A stretch of DNA of 64,000 nucleotides from Pseudomonadota bacterium (GCA_018241225.1 JAFEEG010000042.1:82497-146496), one strand, 5' to 3'; shown: positions 9,445 through 17,705, counted from the stretch's first letter. Program-made: numbers and translations. The notes: generated by a model from the sequence alone, not told the origin.

Positions 9445-9472
9445 ATATCGGCCTCTTCGCACCATTTCTTTA
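9445..9472 (-). promoter_or_regulatory. Sigma-28-like promoter for cheR operon
   Basis: On the minus strand the sequence reads TAAAGAAA, then 12 bases, then GCCGATAT. The flagellar sigma-28 consensus is TAAAGTTT-N11-GCCGATAA, so the -10 differs only in its last base and spacing is one base long. It sits about 70 bp before the cheR ATG and just after the upstream operon's terminator, the expected place for a late-class promoter. Confidence 0.6.
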
Positions 9473-9486
9473 GGGCCCGTGCACAC

Positions 9487-9510
9487 AAAAAAAACGCCTC
9501 AGAACGGCGT
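9487..9510 (-). terminator. Intrinsic terminator after the EAL/HDOD gene
   Basis: On the minus strand ACGCC-GTTCTGA-GGCGT is followed by a run of T (eight A on the plus strand, 9487-9494). The loop contains the TGA stop codon of the upstream gene, so terminator and coding end are merged. It separates flhDC-motAB-cheA from the cheR operon. Confidence 0.8.
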
Positions 9511-10677
9511 CTCCGCGGCACCCACTTCCTGCGACCACACCAGCGCGGACAGTTGCGCCGCATTGACCTGCCCGGCGCTCATGAACAGGTCTTCGGACAG
9601 CCGCGCCGCGTTGCCCGCATCGCCCTCGCAGCTTTCAGCAAGCGCCAGGAAGGGGCCGTACACGCCGCCGCGCGTCAAGATCGCCTGCTGCACCGACTCG
9701 GCCAGCTGCACGCGCCCCAGCACCTGTTCCATGGGCACGCCCAGCAACTGGTCGATGAGCGAGAACATGCCCACCACGAACAGGTTGTCCGAATCGGTGG
9801 GCGTGAGCATGCTCTTGCCCAGCAGCTCGACAGCGCGGCCGCGCATGATGGCCTTGCGCGTCATGTAGGGCGCGCTGCTGGCCGAGTTGCTGGTGGCCAG
9901 CAGGAGTGCCAGCCAGCGGAACAGGTGCGAGTAGCCCAGCATGGTCACCGCATGGCGCAGCGACTGGATCTCTACCCCGGGGCCGATGGCCGGTGAGTTG
10001 ATGTGCCGCAGCAGCCGGTAGGTGAGCACCGCATCGTGCTTGAGCGCCGTCTCGATCTGGCGCACGTCCTCGTTGCGCTGGAGCATCTGCATCAGCCGCA
10101 TGATGAGCGTGGACTCGGGCTGCAGGGCTGCGTCGTCCGCCATCACCGCCTGCCTGGGCTGCTCGACGGCCTCGGTCATGATCAGCCTCAACGGAAGGCC
10201 GCCCTCCTCCTGCTCCTGCGCCAGGCGCTCCAGCAGTTCGGACTCGCCCGCGCCGACGTCGAAGTGCGTGATCAGCTCTCGCAGCGGCTCGGCCTGCGGC
10301 AGGTAGTCGGCCCGGCGCAGCATCAGGCCGTAGCCATGCTCGCGCATGAACTGAAGCGCCGGCATGGCCTCCAGCACCATGTCTTCGGGCCCCACGCACA
10401 GCACCACGTTCTGGGGCGGCAGGGCCTGCAGGCTGGGCAGCAGCGAAGGATCGGCCGCCACGTCGAAGAACAGCGGCGTGCGGCCCAGGCGCCAGCCGCG
10501 CCCGCCCGGGTTGAGGTGCTCGGCCAGGCAGTCGACCATGGCCTTGAGGCCCGTCGACGGCTTGCCGCCGGCACCGGCTTCGCGCCAGGCCATGTGATAG
10601 CCCACCACGCGCCGACGCAGGTCGAGCATGGGTGCATGCGTCAGGTAGCCTGCCGCGTTCAGGTGTTCGCCGAACAT
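9499..10677 (-). CDS. Degenerate EAL-HDOD signalling protein
   Basis: A 392-residue two-domain protein of the YuxH/CdgJ type. The N-terminal part resembles an EAL domain (PMLDLRRRVVGYHMAWREAG, LFFDV, YGLMLRRADYLP). However, the signature Glu-Ala-Leu is replaced by His-Met-Ala and metal-binding acids are missing, so it should not hydrolyse cyclic di-GMP. The C-terminal HDOD domain (about 195-385) contains ALKHDAVLTYRLLRHINS and SLRHAVTMLGY. The start at 10677 is one base after the cheA stop, mirroring cheY-cheZ. Related proteins affect motility in other bacteria. The place immediately after cheA, where cheW often lies, suggests a role in motility output, which is inference. Confidence 0.85.
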   Translation of the reverse strand: MFGEHLNAAGYLTHAPMLDLRRRVVGYHMAWREAGAGGKPSTGLKAMVDCLAEHLNPGGRGWRLGRTPLFFDVAADPSLLPSLQALPPQNVVLCVGPEDMVLEAMPALQFMREHGYGLMLRRADYLPQAEPLRELITHFDVGAGESELLERLAQEQEEGGLPLRLIMTEAVEQPRQAVMADDAALQPESTLIMRLMQMLQRNEDVRQIETALKHDAVLTYRLLRHINSPAIGPGVEIQSLRHAVTMLGYSHLFRWLALLLATSNSASSAPYMTRKAIMRGRAVELLGKSMLTPTDSDNLFVVGMFSLIDQLLGVPMEQVLGRVQLAESVQQAILTRGGVYGPFLALAESCEGDAGNAARLSEDLFMSAGQVNAAQLSALVWSQEVGAAETPF

Positions 10678-10678
10678 C

Positions 10679-12733
10679 TCAGGCAGCCACCGAATCGGTA
10701 CGGGCTGCATCAGCCAGCGCCTGCGCACTGGCCGCCTGGGCGCGGCGAATGCGCGGCATGGCGCCCACGTCGATGATGAAGGCCACGCTGCCGTCGCCAA
10801 GAATGGTGGCGGCCGAGATGCCGGGCACCTTGCGGTAGTTGGTCTCCAGGTTCTTCACCACCACCTGGTGCTGGCCCAGCAGCTCGTCCACCAGCAGCGC
10901 GAAGCGCCCGCTTTCGGCCTGCACGATCACCAGGATGCCCCGGGTGGCATCGTCCAGCGCGCCGCTCACGTCGAACACGCGGTGCAGCTCGATCAGCGGC
11001 AGGTACTCGCCCCGCACCTTGATCACGCGGCCTTCGCCGGTGATCGAATGCAGGTGTTCGGCAGAAGGCTGCAGCGATTCGATGACATACGACAGCGGCA
11101 GGATGTAGGCTTCGTCACCCACCTTCACCGACATGCCGTTGAGAATGGCCAGCGTCAGCGGCAGCACGATGCGCGTCGTGGTGCCCTGCCCCTGGCGCGA
11201 AATGATCTCCACGTGCCCGCCCATTTCCTGGATGTTGCGCTTGACCACGTCCATGCCCACGCCGCGCCCCGAGATGTCGGTGACCTGCTCGGCGGTGGAA
11301 AAGCCCGGCGCGAAAATGAGCTGCCACACCTCTTCGTCTGGCATGGTCTCGCTCACCGGCAGGCCCTGCTGCATGGCCTTGGCCAGGATCCTGTCGCGGT
11401 TCAGGCCCGCGCCGTCGTCGCTCACCTCGATCACGATATTGCCGCCGTGGTGCTGCGCCGACAGCAGCAGCTGGCCGGTGGCGTCCTTGCCCTTGGCGGT
11501 GCGCTGCTCGGGCGTCTCGATGCCGTGGTCCAGGCTATTGCGCACCAGGTGCGTCAGCGGATCGACGATGCGCTCGATCAGGCCCTTGTCCAGCTCGGTT
11601 TCCTTGCCGAAGGTGTCCAGGCGCACCTGCTTGCCCAGCTTGGCGCTCACGTCGCGGATCACGCGCGGGAAGCGGCTGAACACGTAGTCCATGGGCATCA
11701 TGCGAATGGACATGACCGACTCCTGCAGGTCGCGCGCATTGCGCTCCAGGTGCCCCAGGCCGCTGAGGAAGCGCTCGTAGGCCACCGGGTCCAGCTTGGT
11801 GGCGGCCTGCGTCAGCATCGACTGCGTGATGACCAGTTCGCCCACCAGGTTGATGAGCTGGTCGACCTTCTCCACGTCCACGCGGATGGAGCTCGACTCC
11901 TTCGATGCATTGGCCGTGTTGGCCTGGGCTGCGGCCGCAGGCGCCGTGCCGGCCTTGGCGCGAGTCGCATCGGCGGCAGGCGCCACCGGCGCTGCTTCGG
12001 CCGCTGGCACTGCTTCGGCTTGCGCCGGCGCAAGCACTTCGCGTTCGATCCGGATCTGCGATTCGTCGATCAGGAAGCAGCACACGGCAACGATGTCGTC
12101 GCTCGAGCATGCGGTGCGCAGCCGCACCTGCAGCGTGCCTTGGCCCGGCGTGCTCGACAGCACCTGGCCCAGGTTGGCCAGCTCCTCGGCCAGCAGGCCG
12201 GTTTCGCTGTCGGACAGGCCCGTGAAGGCCACGTTCAGCACGCCCTCGTCCTGCGCTGCTGCTTCGTGCACCGGCGCAGCCGCCGCGGGTGCCGGCGCGG
12301 GGGCTGCGGCAACGGCCGGTGCGGGCGCAGCCGCCTCGCCGCCGTTGCCATGCTCCAGCGCCAGTTGCTGCAACACGGCGCAGATGTGCGCCACCATTTC
12401 AGGCTCGGGTTCGTTGCCCGCCTGGTAGGCCGTCAGTTGTTCTTGCAAGGCGTCCTTCGTTTCCAGAAATGCGTCGATCATGGGCAGGCTGAGCCTGAGC
12501 TGGCCATGGCGGGCGCGGTCCAACAGGGTTTCGAGCAGGTGCGTGGTGTCGGTCAACGCCACGAAGCCGAAGGTGGCGGCACCACCCTTGATCGAATGCG
12601 CCGCACGGAAGATGGCATTGAGCTGCTCGGCATCGGGGGCGTCCACGTCGAGTTCGAGCAGCAGGTGCTCCATCTCGCCCAGCAGCTCGACGGCCTCCAC
12701 GAAAAAGGCTTGGGTGAATTGGCTGAGATCCAT
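10679..12733 (-). CDS. cheA: Chemotaxis histidine kinase CheA
   Basis: CheA is the receptor-coupled kinase that phosphorylates CheY and CheB. It has 684 residues. The HPt domain carries His46 in RAAHSIKGGAATFGF. A first Ala/Pro-rich linker (about 130-165) precedes a P2-like domain (165-240). A second linker leads to the dimerisation helices (about 285-345), the ATP-binding domain (LVRNSLDHGIETP, DDGAGLNRDR, GRGVGMDVV) and the C-terminal CheW-like domain (about 530-665). It follows motB by 30 bp. No cheW lies next to it or elsewhere in the window. Confidence 0.97.
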   Translation of the reverse strand: MDLSQFTQAFFVEAVELLGEMEHLLLELDVDAPDAEQLNAIFRAAHSIKGGAATFGFVALTDTTHLLETLLDRARHGQLRLSLPMIDAFLETKDALQEQLTAYQAGNEPEPEMVAHICAVLQQLALEHGNGGEAAAPAPAVAAAPAPAPAAAAPVHEAAAQDEGVLNVAFTGLSDSETGLLAEELANLGQVLSSTPGQGTLQVRLRTACSSDDIVAVCCFLIDESQIRIEREVLAPAQAEAVPAAEAAPVAPAADATRAKAGTAPAAAAQANTANASKESSSIRVDVEKVDQLINLVGELVITQSMLTQAATKLDPVAYERFLSGLGHLERNARDLQESVMSIRMMPMDYVFSRFPRVIRDVSAKLGKQVRLDTFGKETELDKGLIERIVDPLTHLVRNSLDHGIETPEQRTAKGKDATGQLLLSAQHHGGNIVIEVSDDGAGLNRDRILAKAMQQGLPVSETMPDEEVWQLIFAPGFSTAEQVTDISGRGVGMDVVKRNIQEMGGHVEIISRQGQGTTTRIVLPLTLAILNGMSVKVGDEAYILPLSYVIESLQPSAEHLHSITGEGRVIKVRGEYLPLIELHRVFDVSGALDDATRGILVIVQAESGRFALLVDELLGQHQVVVKNLETNYRKVPGISAATILGDGSVAFIIDVGAMPRIRRAQAASAQALADAARTDSVAA

Positions 12734-12763
12734 CTTGTCTCTTGTTGAATTGGCTACGACTAC

Positions 12764-13636
12764 TTAGGAAGAAGGCTGCCCGGGCGGCTGCTTGCCCGGC
12801 AGGGTCATGGTGGCTTCGCCGGTGTTCTCGCGCTCGAAGCGCTCCTGCGTCTGGTGGTTGAGCACGATGATGCTGATGCGCCGGTTGACCGGATTGCGCG
12901 GGTTCTCGCGGTCCAGGTGGGCGCTGTCGGCCAGGCCCACCACGCGCAGCACCTTGGCGCTGGCCATGCCGCCGCCCACCAGCTCGCGGCGCGAGGCATT
13001 GGCACGGTCGGCAGACAGCTCCCAGTTGCTGTAGGAACCGTCGTTGGTGTAGACGATGGCGTCGGTGTGACCCGACACGGTGATCTTGTTGGGCAGCTCG
13101 TTGAGCATGGGGCCCAGCTCGCGCAGGATGGTGCGCATGTAGGGCAGCACGCGGGCGCTGGCCAGGTCGAACATGGGACGCTTGTCGCTGTCCACGATCT
13201 GCAGGCGCAGGCCCTCGGTGGTGATGTCGATCAGGATCTGCGAGCGCAGCTGCTTGATGCTGGGGCTGTTGTCGATCATCGCCTCCAGCTTGGTCTTCAT
13301 CGCGTCCAGGCGCGTGGCGTCGGCGTCGTCCTCGTCGGCGGCGCGCTTCACGTCGCCGTCGGAATGGGCCATGTCGGTGCCGCCACCGGGCACCACGCTG
13401 GCGCTCATGGCCACCTTGTCGCCGCCTTGCAGCGCCACCTTCAGCGGCATGCGGAAGTGCTCGGCAATGCCTTCACGCTGCTTGGGGCTGGAGATGGACA
13501 GCAGCCACATCACCAGGAAGAAGGCCATCATGGCCGTCATGAAGTCGGCGTAGGCGATCTTCCAGCCGCCGCCATGGTGGCCGCCGCCGTGGTCGCCGCC
13601 CTTGCGCTTGACGACAACTTTCTTTTCTTCGCTCAT
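12764..13636 (-). CDS. motB: Flagellar stator protein MotB
   Basis: MotB anchors the proton-driven stator to peptidoglycan. The 290-residue protein has a His/Gly-rich N-terminus, one membrane helix (about 28-48, IAYADFMTAMMAFFLVMWLL) with the proton-accepting Asp at residue 31, and a periplasmic OmpA-like domain (about 145-265: VSGHTDAIVY, NWELSADRANASRREL). It lies 23 bp after motA, and the pair is read from the flhDC side. The His/Gly stretch at residues 15-24 is unusual but short. Confidence 0.97.
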   Translation of the reverse strand: MSEEKKVVVKRKGGDHGGGHHGGGWKIAYADFMTAMMAFFLVMWLLSISSPKQREGIAEHFRMPLKVALQGGDKVAMSASVVPGGGTDMAHSDGDVKRAADEDDADATRLDAMKTKLEAMIDNSPSIKQLRSQILIDITTEGLRLQIVDSDKRPMFDLASARVLPYMRTILRELGPMLNELPNKITVSGHTDAIVYTNDGSYSNWELSADRANASRRELVGGGMASAKVLRVVGLADSAHLDRENPRNPVNRRISIIVLNHQTQERFERENTGEATMTLPGKQPPGQPSS

Positions 13637-13659
13637 GGTCAGGCCAGGCCTTCAGCAGA

Positions 13660-14523
13660 TTACTTGGCGGCCTTGACTTCGCGAACGTGCGCGTCGAGCT
13701 CGGTGAAAGACGGGCGTTCGGTCGAGAACAGCACCTTGCGGCCGAACTCCACCGCCAGCTGCGGTGCGTAGCCGTTCAGGCTGGCCAGCAGCGTGACCTT
13801 GGCGCACTGGTAGACCTTCATGCCCTCGGCCACGCGTTGCTCGATCAGCGAGGCCAGCGGCGTGACAAAGCCATAGGCCAGCAGCACGCCCAGGAAGGTG
13901 CCCACCATGGCGTGCGCAATGAGCGCACCCATTTCAGAGGGCGGCAGGTCGGCCGAGCCCAGCGCGTGCACCACGCCCAGCACCGCCGCCACGATGCCCA
14001 GCGCCGGCAGCGCATCGGCCACGCGGGCAATGCTGTGCGAAGGCACCAGCGCCTCGTGGGCGATGGTCTCGATGTCGTGGTCCATCAGGGCCTCGATCTC
14101 GAAGGCATCGGTGTTGCCGCTGATGACCAGGCGCAGGTAGTCGCACAGGAACTCCATCACGCCCTTGTCGGCCAGGATGCTGGGGTAGCGGTTGAAGATC
14201 TCGCTCTGCTCGGGCGCGTCCACGTCCGACTCGAGCTTCATCATTCCTTCCTTGCGCGCCTTGGCCAGCAGCTCGTACAGCAGGGCCAGCAGGTCCATGT
14301 AGAGCTGGCGGTCGCGCTTGGTGCTGCGCAACAGGCGCGGCAGCTCCTTCATCGTGGCCTTGATGGTCTTGCCCTTGTTGCCCGCGATGAAGGCACCCAG
14401 TGCCGCGCCGCCGATCATCAGCAACTCAACCGGCTGGAAGAGCACGCCAAAGTGCCCGCCCATCAGGCCGTAGCCACCGAACACGGTGGCCAGCACCACC
14501 AAATACCCCACCAGAACGAGCAC
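13660..14523 (-). CDS. motA: Flagellar stator protein MotA
   Basis: MotA forms the proton channel with MotB and pushes on FliG. The 287-residue protein has four membrane segments, with the first starting at the N-terminus (LVLVGYLVVLATVFGGYGLM). A large cytoplasmic loop carries the charged torque region around residues 85-125, and conserved prolines appear in SADLPPSEMG and GFVTPLAS. The start is a GTG at 14523, chosen because the family begins exactly here. It is 45 bp from the flhC stop, so it is probably co-transcribed with flhDC. Confidence 0.96.
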   Translation of the reverse strand: MLVLVGYLVVLATVFGGYGLMGGHFGVLFQPVELLMIGGAALGAFIAGNKGKTIKATMKELPRLLRSTKRDRQLYMDLLALLYELLAKARKEGMMKLESDVDAPEQSEIFNRYPSILADKGVMEFLCDYLRLVISGNTDAFEIEALMDHDIETIAHEALVPSHSIARVADALPALGIVAAVLGVVHALGSADLPPSEMGALIAHAMVGTFLGVLLAYGFVTPLASLIEQRVAEGMKVYQCAKVTLLASLNGYAPQLAVEFGRKVLFSTERPSFTELDAHVREVKAAK

Positions 14524-14568
14524 GTAGTTCCCCTCGGGCCCGCAGGCCTAGTTCAAGAAATCAAAGAA

Positions 14569-15186
14569 TCAAGTGACAGCCACGCGAGCCATGCTGATGC
14601 CGGCCAGGCCGGCGGTCAGGCCGGGTCGGCCCAGTGCACTGCGCGGCGCACGCCGCTCGTGTGCAGGCTTGGCGGCGCGCACCTTGCCGGCGCGCGATGG
14701 CGGGCGGCACAGCACGCACACGTAGTCGTGCTTGTCGTCGTAGGCGTGCGCCACGAACTCGCCGGCGCAGCGCGTGCAGCTGCTCAGTTGCAGCATGCCG
14801 CTGTCGAAGAAGCGGACCATGGTGTAGGCCCGCGTGAAGTCCAGCACCGTGCTGCCTTCGGGCAGGTCGGCCTGCTCCAGGTAGATGCGGTAGCTCTTGA
14901 TGAGCGCCTGCAGGTCGCTGCCGTCGTCGTGGCTGCGCATGAAGCGGTAGATGTTGTAGAACATCGACGAGTGGATATTGGCCAGCCAGGTCATGTACCA
15001 GTCGGTCGAAAAAGGCAGCAGCCCCTTGGGCGGCGACGCACCCTTGATTTCCTTGTAGAGGCGAATCAGCCGCTCGCGGCTCAGGCCGACTTCCGCTTCC
15101 AGGAATTGCAGGCGGGCACCCAGGCCGATGAGTTCCACGGCCAATTGAACCTGCTTGACTTCTGCCAATACGCTTTTCTGGCTCAT
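14569..15186 (-). CDS. flhC: Flagellar master activator subunit FlhC
   Basis: With FlhD it forms the heterohexameric activator of class II flagellar genes. The product has 205 residues, close to other FlhC proteins. Residues 1-130 match the helical family core (LAVELIGLGARLQFLEAEVGL, PFSTDWYMTWL). The zinc-binding cysteines appear in SSCTRCAGEF and VCVLCRPP. The last 45 residues are basic and Ala/Gly-rich. It begins 10 bp after flhD and returns to the GC-rich codon use of the neighbourhood, unlike flhD. Confidence 0.95.
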   Translation of the reverse strand: MSQKSVLAEVKQVQLAVELIGLGARLQFLEAEVGLSRERLIRLYKEIKGASPPKGLLPFSTDWYMTWLANIHSSMFYNIYRFMRSHDDGSDLQALIKSYRIYLEQADLPEGSTVLDFTRAYTMVRFFDSGMLQLSSCTRCAGEFVAHAYDDKHDYVCVLCRPPSRAGKVRAAKPAHERRAPRSALGRPGLTAGLAGISMARVAVT

Positions 15187-15196
15187 TTCCCGAACC

Positions 15197-15538
15197 TCAG
15201 TTCTTGGCAGCCAGATGATTTCCGGCCATCAAAATTGACATATGGGCACGCTGCAATGCCGAATCTTTTTCGTCATTGCCGACCGCGTGAGCCGATTCCT
15301 CGTCATTCAGTCGCGGACTGAAGATGAGGAATTTGGAATTGGACAACTTGATGATCTGGGTAATTGTCATATTGGCGAGCATGTCGGCCAATTTGCTGCC
15401 AATTCCAAGGCGAATCATCGAAGCTGCCTTGTCTTGTTTAACCATCTTCTGGGCCAACAGGATATAGGCGAGATTGATATCACTGATTTCTCGCGCAATT
15501 TCCTCATTCAAGGCAACCGAATCACTGTACGAATTCAC
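15197..15538 (-). CDS. flhD: Flagellar master activator subunit FlhD
   Basis: FlhD dimerises and partners FlhC to switch on the flagellar hierarchy. The product has 113 residues from a GTG at 15538, preceded by GGAG six bases upstream. A TTG four codons earlier is the alternative. The hallmark region is EEIAREISDINLAYILLAQKMVKQDKA, followed by the TITQIIKLSNS region. Codon use is strikingly AT-richer than every neighbour, and the AT-rich stretch continues through the promoter to about 15780. This is the regulatory apex of the flagellar cluster. Confidence 0.93.
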   Translation of the reverse strand: MNSYSDSVALNEEIAREISDINLAYILLAQKMVKQDKAASMIRLGIGSKLADMLANMTITQIIKLSNSKFLIFSPRLNDEESAHAVGNDEKDSALQRAHMSILMAGNHLAAKN

Positions 15539-15767
15539 TTCCCGCTCCAATTACTAATCGAACTTTTTAGCACGAAATAAATGTATCACAGTGTTTCAAT
15601 TTTCTGTACGTCACTTCGGTGACGAATATCACGATTCACGACGCAGCGCCCGAATGTGCGGAAAAATTCCACTTGCGTTTCGTCTATGAAAAGTAATATG
15701 AACACGTTCGGGTTAACTATTAAAAATGTTTCTTTTGCCCATTTACGAGCGGTGTAATTAATATGGG
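15539..15767 (-). promoter_or_regulatory. AT-rich control region of flhDC
   Basis: This 229-bp stretch between flhD and the upstream gene is much AT-richer than its surroundings and presumably holds the flhDC promoter. It contains a perfect inverted repeat CGTCAC-TTCG-GTGACG at 15609-15624, about 70 bp before the flhD start, which could be an operator. Several AT-rich -10-like strings are present, but I could not single out one promoter with confidence. Confidence 0.5.
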
Positions 15768-16067
15768 TTACTTTTCAATTTCAACCACATCCGCCGGCGA
15801 ATTTCCTTCGTCGATTTCCCAAAGCCAGGCCAGCACCTGTGCCACGGCCTCGTAGAGCGGCGGCGGAATCTGCCTGTCCAGCTGCACCTGCATCAGCAGG
15901 CGGATGAGCTGCGGCGAGGCATGCACGTACAAGCCGTGCGCTCGCGCCGTGCACATGATCGATTCCGCGGTTGCGCCGTAGCCCTTGGCCACCACCACCG
16001 GCGCACCGCCCTCGTCCCGGTAGGACAAGGCAACGGCGCTGGACCGCGCGCTGGCTGCTTCGCTCAT
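15768..16067 (-). CDS. Free FlhB C-terminal domain homologue (FhlB/YlqH type)
   Basis: A 99-residue soluble protein that aligns with the part of FlhB after the cleavage site. SAVALSYRDEGGAPVVVAKG here matches FAVALKYVDGDMRAPRVVAKG in FlhB (4107-5252), and the ends match as PPPLYEAVAQVLAWLW versus PAGLYTAVAEVLAWVY. The NPTH cleavage motif is absent, with SARS at that place. It therefore mimics the already cleaved FlhB C-terminal fragment. The ATG at 16067 overlaps the stop of the FliK-like gene (ATGA), so the two are coupled. Similar free domains are known beside FliK-like genes in other bacteria, such as Bacillus ylqG-ylqH. Its role in export switching is inferred. Confidence 0.85.
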   Translation of the reverse strand: MSEAASARSSAVALSYRDEGGAPVVVAKGYGATAESIMCTARAHGLYVHASPQLIRLLMQVQLDRQIPPPLYEAVAQVLAWLWEIDEGNSPADVVEIEK

Positions 16068-17359
16068 GCCGGCTGCACCTGCGAATCGAACTGCATGCCT
16101 TGCAGGTCGAGGCCCGCACCGGACATGCGCCGCGTCAACATCGCTTCGCGCGTGCGCAGTTGCTCCAGCGCATCGGATCGCGTGGCAAGCACTTGCGCAT
16201 GTACGCTCATGCCGGCAAGCCGCAGGTTCACCTTCAACGAACCAAGTTGTGGCAGGTCGAGCGACAGCGTTGTTGCCCACTGCGATGGCAGTTCGTCTTC
16301 GCGCTCGTGGGCATGCTGCCTCGCGCGCTCGTCCTGCACGGTCCATTCCATCGGCACGCCGGGCCAGGCCTGGCCGCTCCAGCGAAACATCGAACTGGCC
16401 AGCAAGTCCAGCTGCTGGTGAACCAGCGTTGCAGCCTGCGGATGAATCACCGCAGCGGCTGCCGGAGCTGCGTCGGCGGCAACATCGGCCGCCGCTTGCC
16501 TTGGCGAATCTGCCAGCACGCACGACCGAGGCTGCGCATCGGCCGCAGCCTGCGCGAATCGCGACAGCGCATGTTCAACCGATGCAAGCGGCATGCGCTG
16601 TGCGCGCGCCGGATCGGATTCGGCCGCCTGGCCAGGTTCGACCAGTTCGGGGCCGGCCGCCTGCGCCCCACCCTCTTGTCGCACCTGCTCTTGCAACGGC
16701 AACGCAGGCATCAGTGCAGCCAGGGCCGGTGCGTCCGCGGGCATGGCAAGGGCCGCCGCCTGCGCCGCCGCCGTGGGCAACATACCGGACGGCAGGCGCT
16801 GCTGCTGCTGCTGTTGCGCAAGTGCTGCCGGCTCCGTCTGCTGGTGCGACGCGTGGAGATTTGCTGCAAGGCCCGCTTGTGGCTCGCGCTGCATTTGCGC
16901 AAGGCTGCGCGCTCCAACGGCGAGCTGCGCCAGGTGCGACTCGTAGAAAAGCCCCGACTCCGATACTTGCTGAGACAAGGCCAGCGCAAGTGCACCAGCT
17001 GCGGGCGCCCGCCCGGCCGCCGGCCACAGGGCGACGCTGCCGCGCACCGGGCCGGCCTGCGCTGCATGCAGGTCGGGCACCAGCTCAAGAAGGGCGCGCG
17101 CTGCGCTGGACAGCGACGCCGCGCCGCCCGCGCCGGCCTGCGGCCCCGCGCCCGGCAATGCAGCCTGCGACTGCGTGGCTCCTGCCTGCGGTTGCAGGCC
17201 TGGGCGGGAGGGCAGCAATACTTCATTGTCGACACGGGGTGCGCTCGAAACCGGCAGCGCCTCTTGCCCGCTTGCGGGTGCCTTGGGCGCGGTCAGCGCC
17301 AACCATGGCGCCAGCCGCGCCGCCAGCAGCGCATCGGCCTTGGCAAGCGGCCCGGTCAC
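16064..17359 (-). CDS. Second FliK-like hook-length control protein
   Basis: A 431-residue Ala/Gln-rich protein with a C-terminal domain (about 330-425) like the FliK substrate-switch domain, containing TTLSLDLPQLGSLKVNLRLA. The middle is low in complexity, with a run of six glutamines. The canonical FliK is encoded separately at 28173-29510, so this is a divergent paralogue. The start is taken as the GTG at 17359, 14 bp after the fliT stop; a start at 17428 would overlap fliT heavily. Its stop overlaps the start of the FlhB-tail gene. A role in export or length control is inferred from the domain and location. Confidence 0.8.
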   Translation of the reverse strand: MTGPLAKADALLAARLAPWLALTAPKAPASGQEALPVSSAPRVDNEVLLPSRPGLQPQAGATQSQAALPGAGPQAGAGGAASLSSAARALLELVPDLHAAQAGPVRGSVALWPAAGRAPAAGALALALSQQVSESGLFYESHLAQLAVGARSLAQMQREPQAGLAANLHASHQQTEPAALAQQQQQQRLPSGMLPTAAAQAAALAMPADAPALAALMPALPLQEQVRQEGGAQAAGPELVEPGQAAESDPARAQRMPLASVEHALSRFAQAAADAQPRSCVLADSPRQAAADVAADAAPAAAAVIHPQAATLVHQQLDLLASSMFRWSGQAWPGVPMEWTVQDERARQHAHEREDELPSQWATTLSLDLPQLGSLKVNLRLAGMSVHAQVLATRSDALEQLRTREAMLTRRMSGAGLDLQGMQFDSQVQPA

Positions 17360-17372
17360 GACAGCAGCAGGC

Positions 17373-17705
17373 TCAATGCGAGCCTCCGTAGGCCTTGCCC
17401 AGGCTGGCTTGCGCCTGCAGGCTGGCAATGCCGGTGAGTAGCTGGCGCAGTTGCGGCTTGACCAGGCGAATCACCTCTTCCTGGTCGCGGCGCACGTTGA
17501 TGAGCGAATGCCGCACCACTTCGCGCTGCTCGCTGCTCAGCTCGGTGTCGTTCTCGATTTCCTTGAGGCGCTGCACCAGTGCCGAGCACAGGGTTTCGAG
17601 CGCGGGCAATTCGCCCCACTCTTCCTGGCGCGACAGCTCCAGCATGCGCGCGGTAATGATGGCGAGCCGCTCGTAGCAGTACACGACTTCGCTGTTGACG
17701 GACAT
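17373..17705 (-). CDS. fliT: Flagellar export chaperone FliT
   Basis: A 110-residue all-helical protein in the fliD-fliS-fliT position, whose family members act as chaperone for the cap protein FliD. In enteric bacteria FliT also inhibits FlhDC. The sequence shows helical stretches (VVYCYERLAIITARMLELSR; LVQRLKEIENDT; VRRDQEEVIRLVKPQLRQLL) and no membrane segment. FliT sequences diverge strongly, so the call rests on size, helicity and position 17 bp after fliS. Confidence 0.85.
   Translation of the reverse strand: MSVNSEVVYCYERLAIITARMLELSRQEEWGELPALETLCSALVQRLKEIENDTELSSEQREVVRHSLINVRRDQEEVIRLVKPQLRQLLTGIASLQAQASLGKAYGGSH

Noticed and set aside
15609-15624. CGTCAC-TTCG-GTGACG as a rightward terminator
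   Set aside because: The UUCG loop would be very stable in a plus-strand transcript, but there is no plus-strand gene to its left and no T run. An operator role for flhDC is more likely.
16796-16820. CTG/CAG repeat in the second FliK-like gene as a phase-variation tract
   Set aside because: A triplet repeat changes only the number of glutamines and cannot shift the frame. FliK middle regions are normally Gln-rich.
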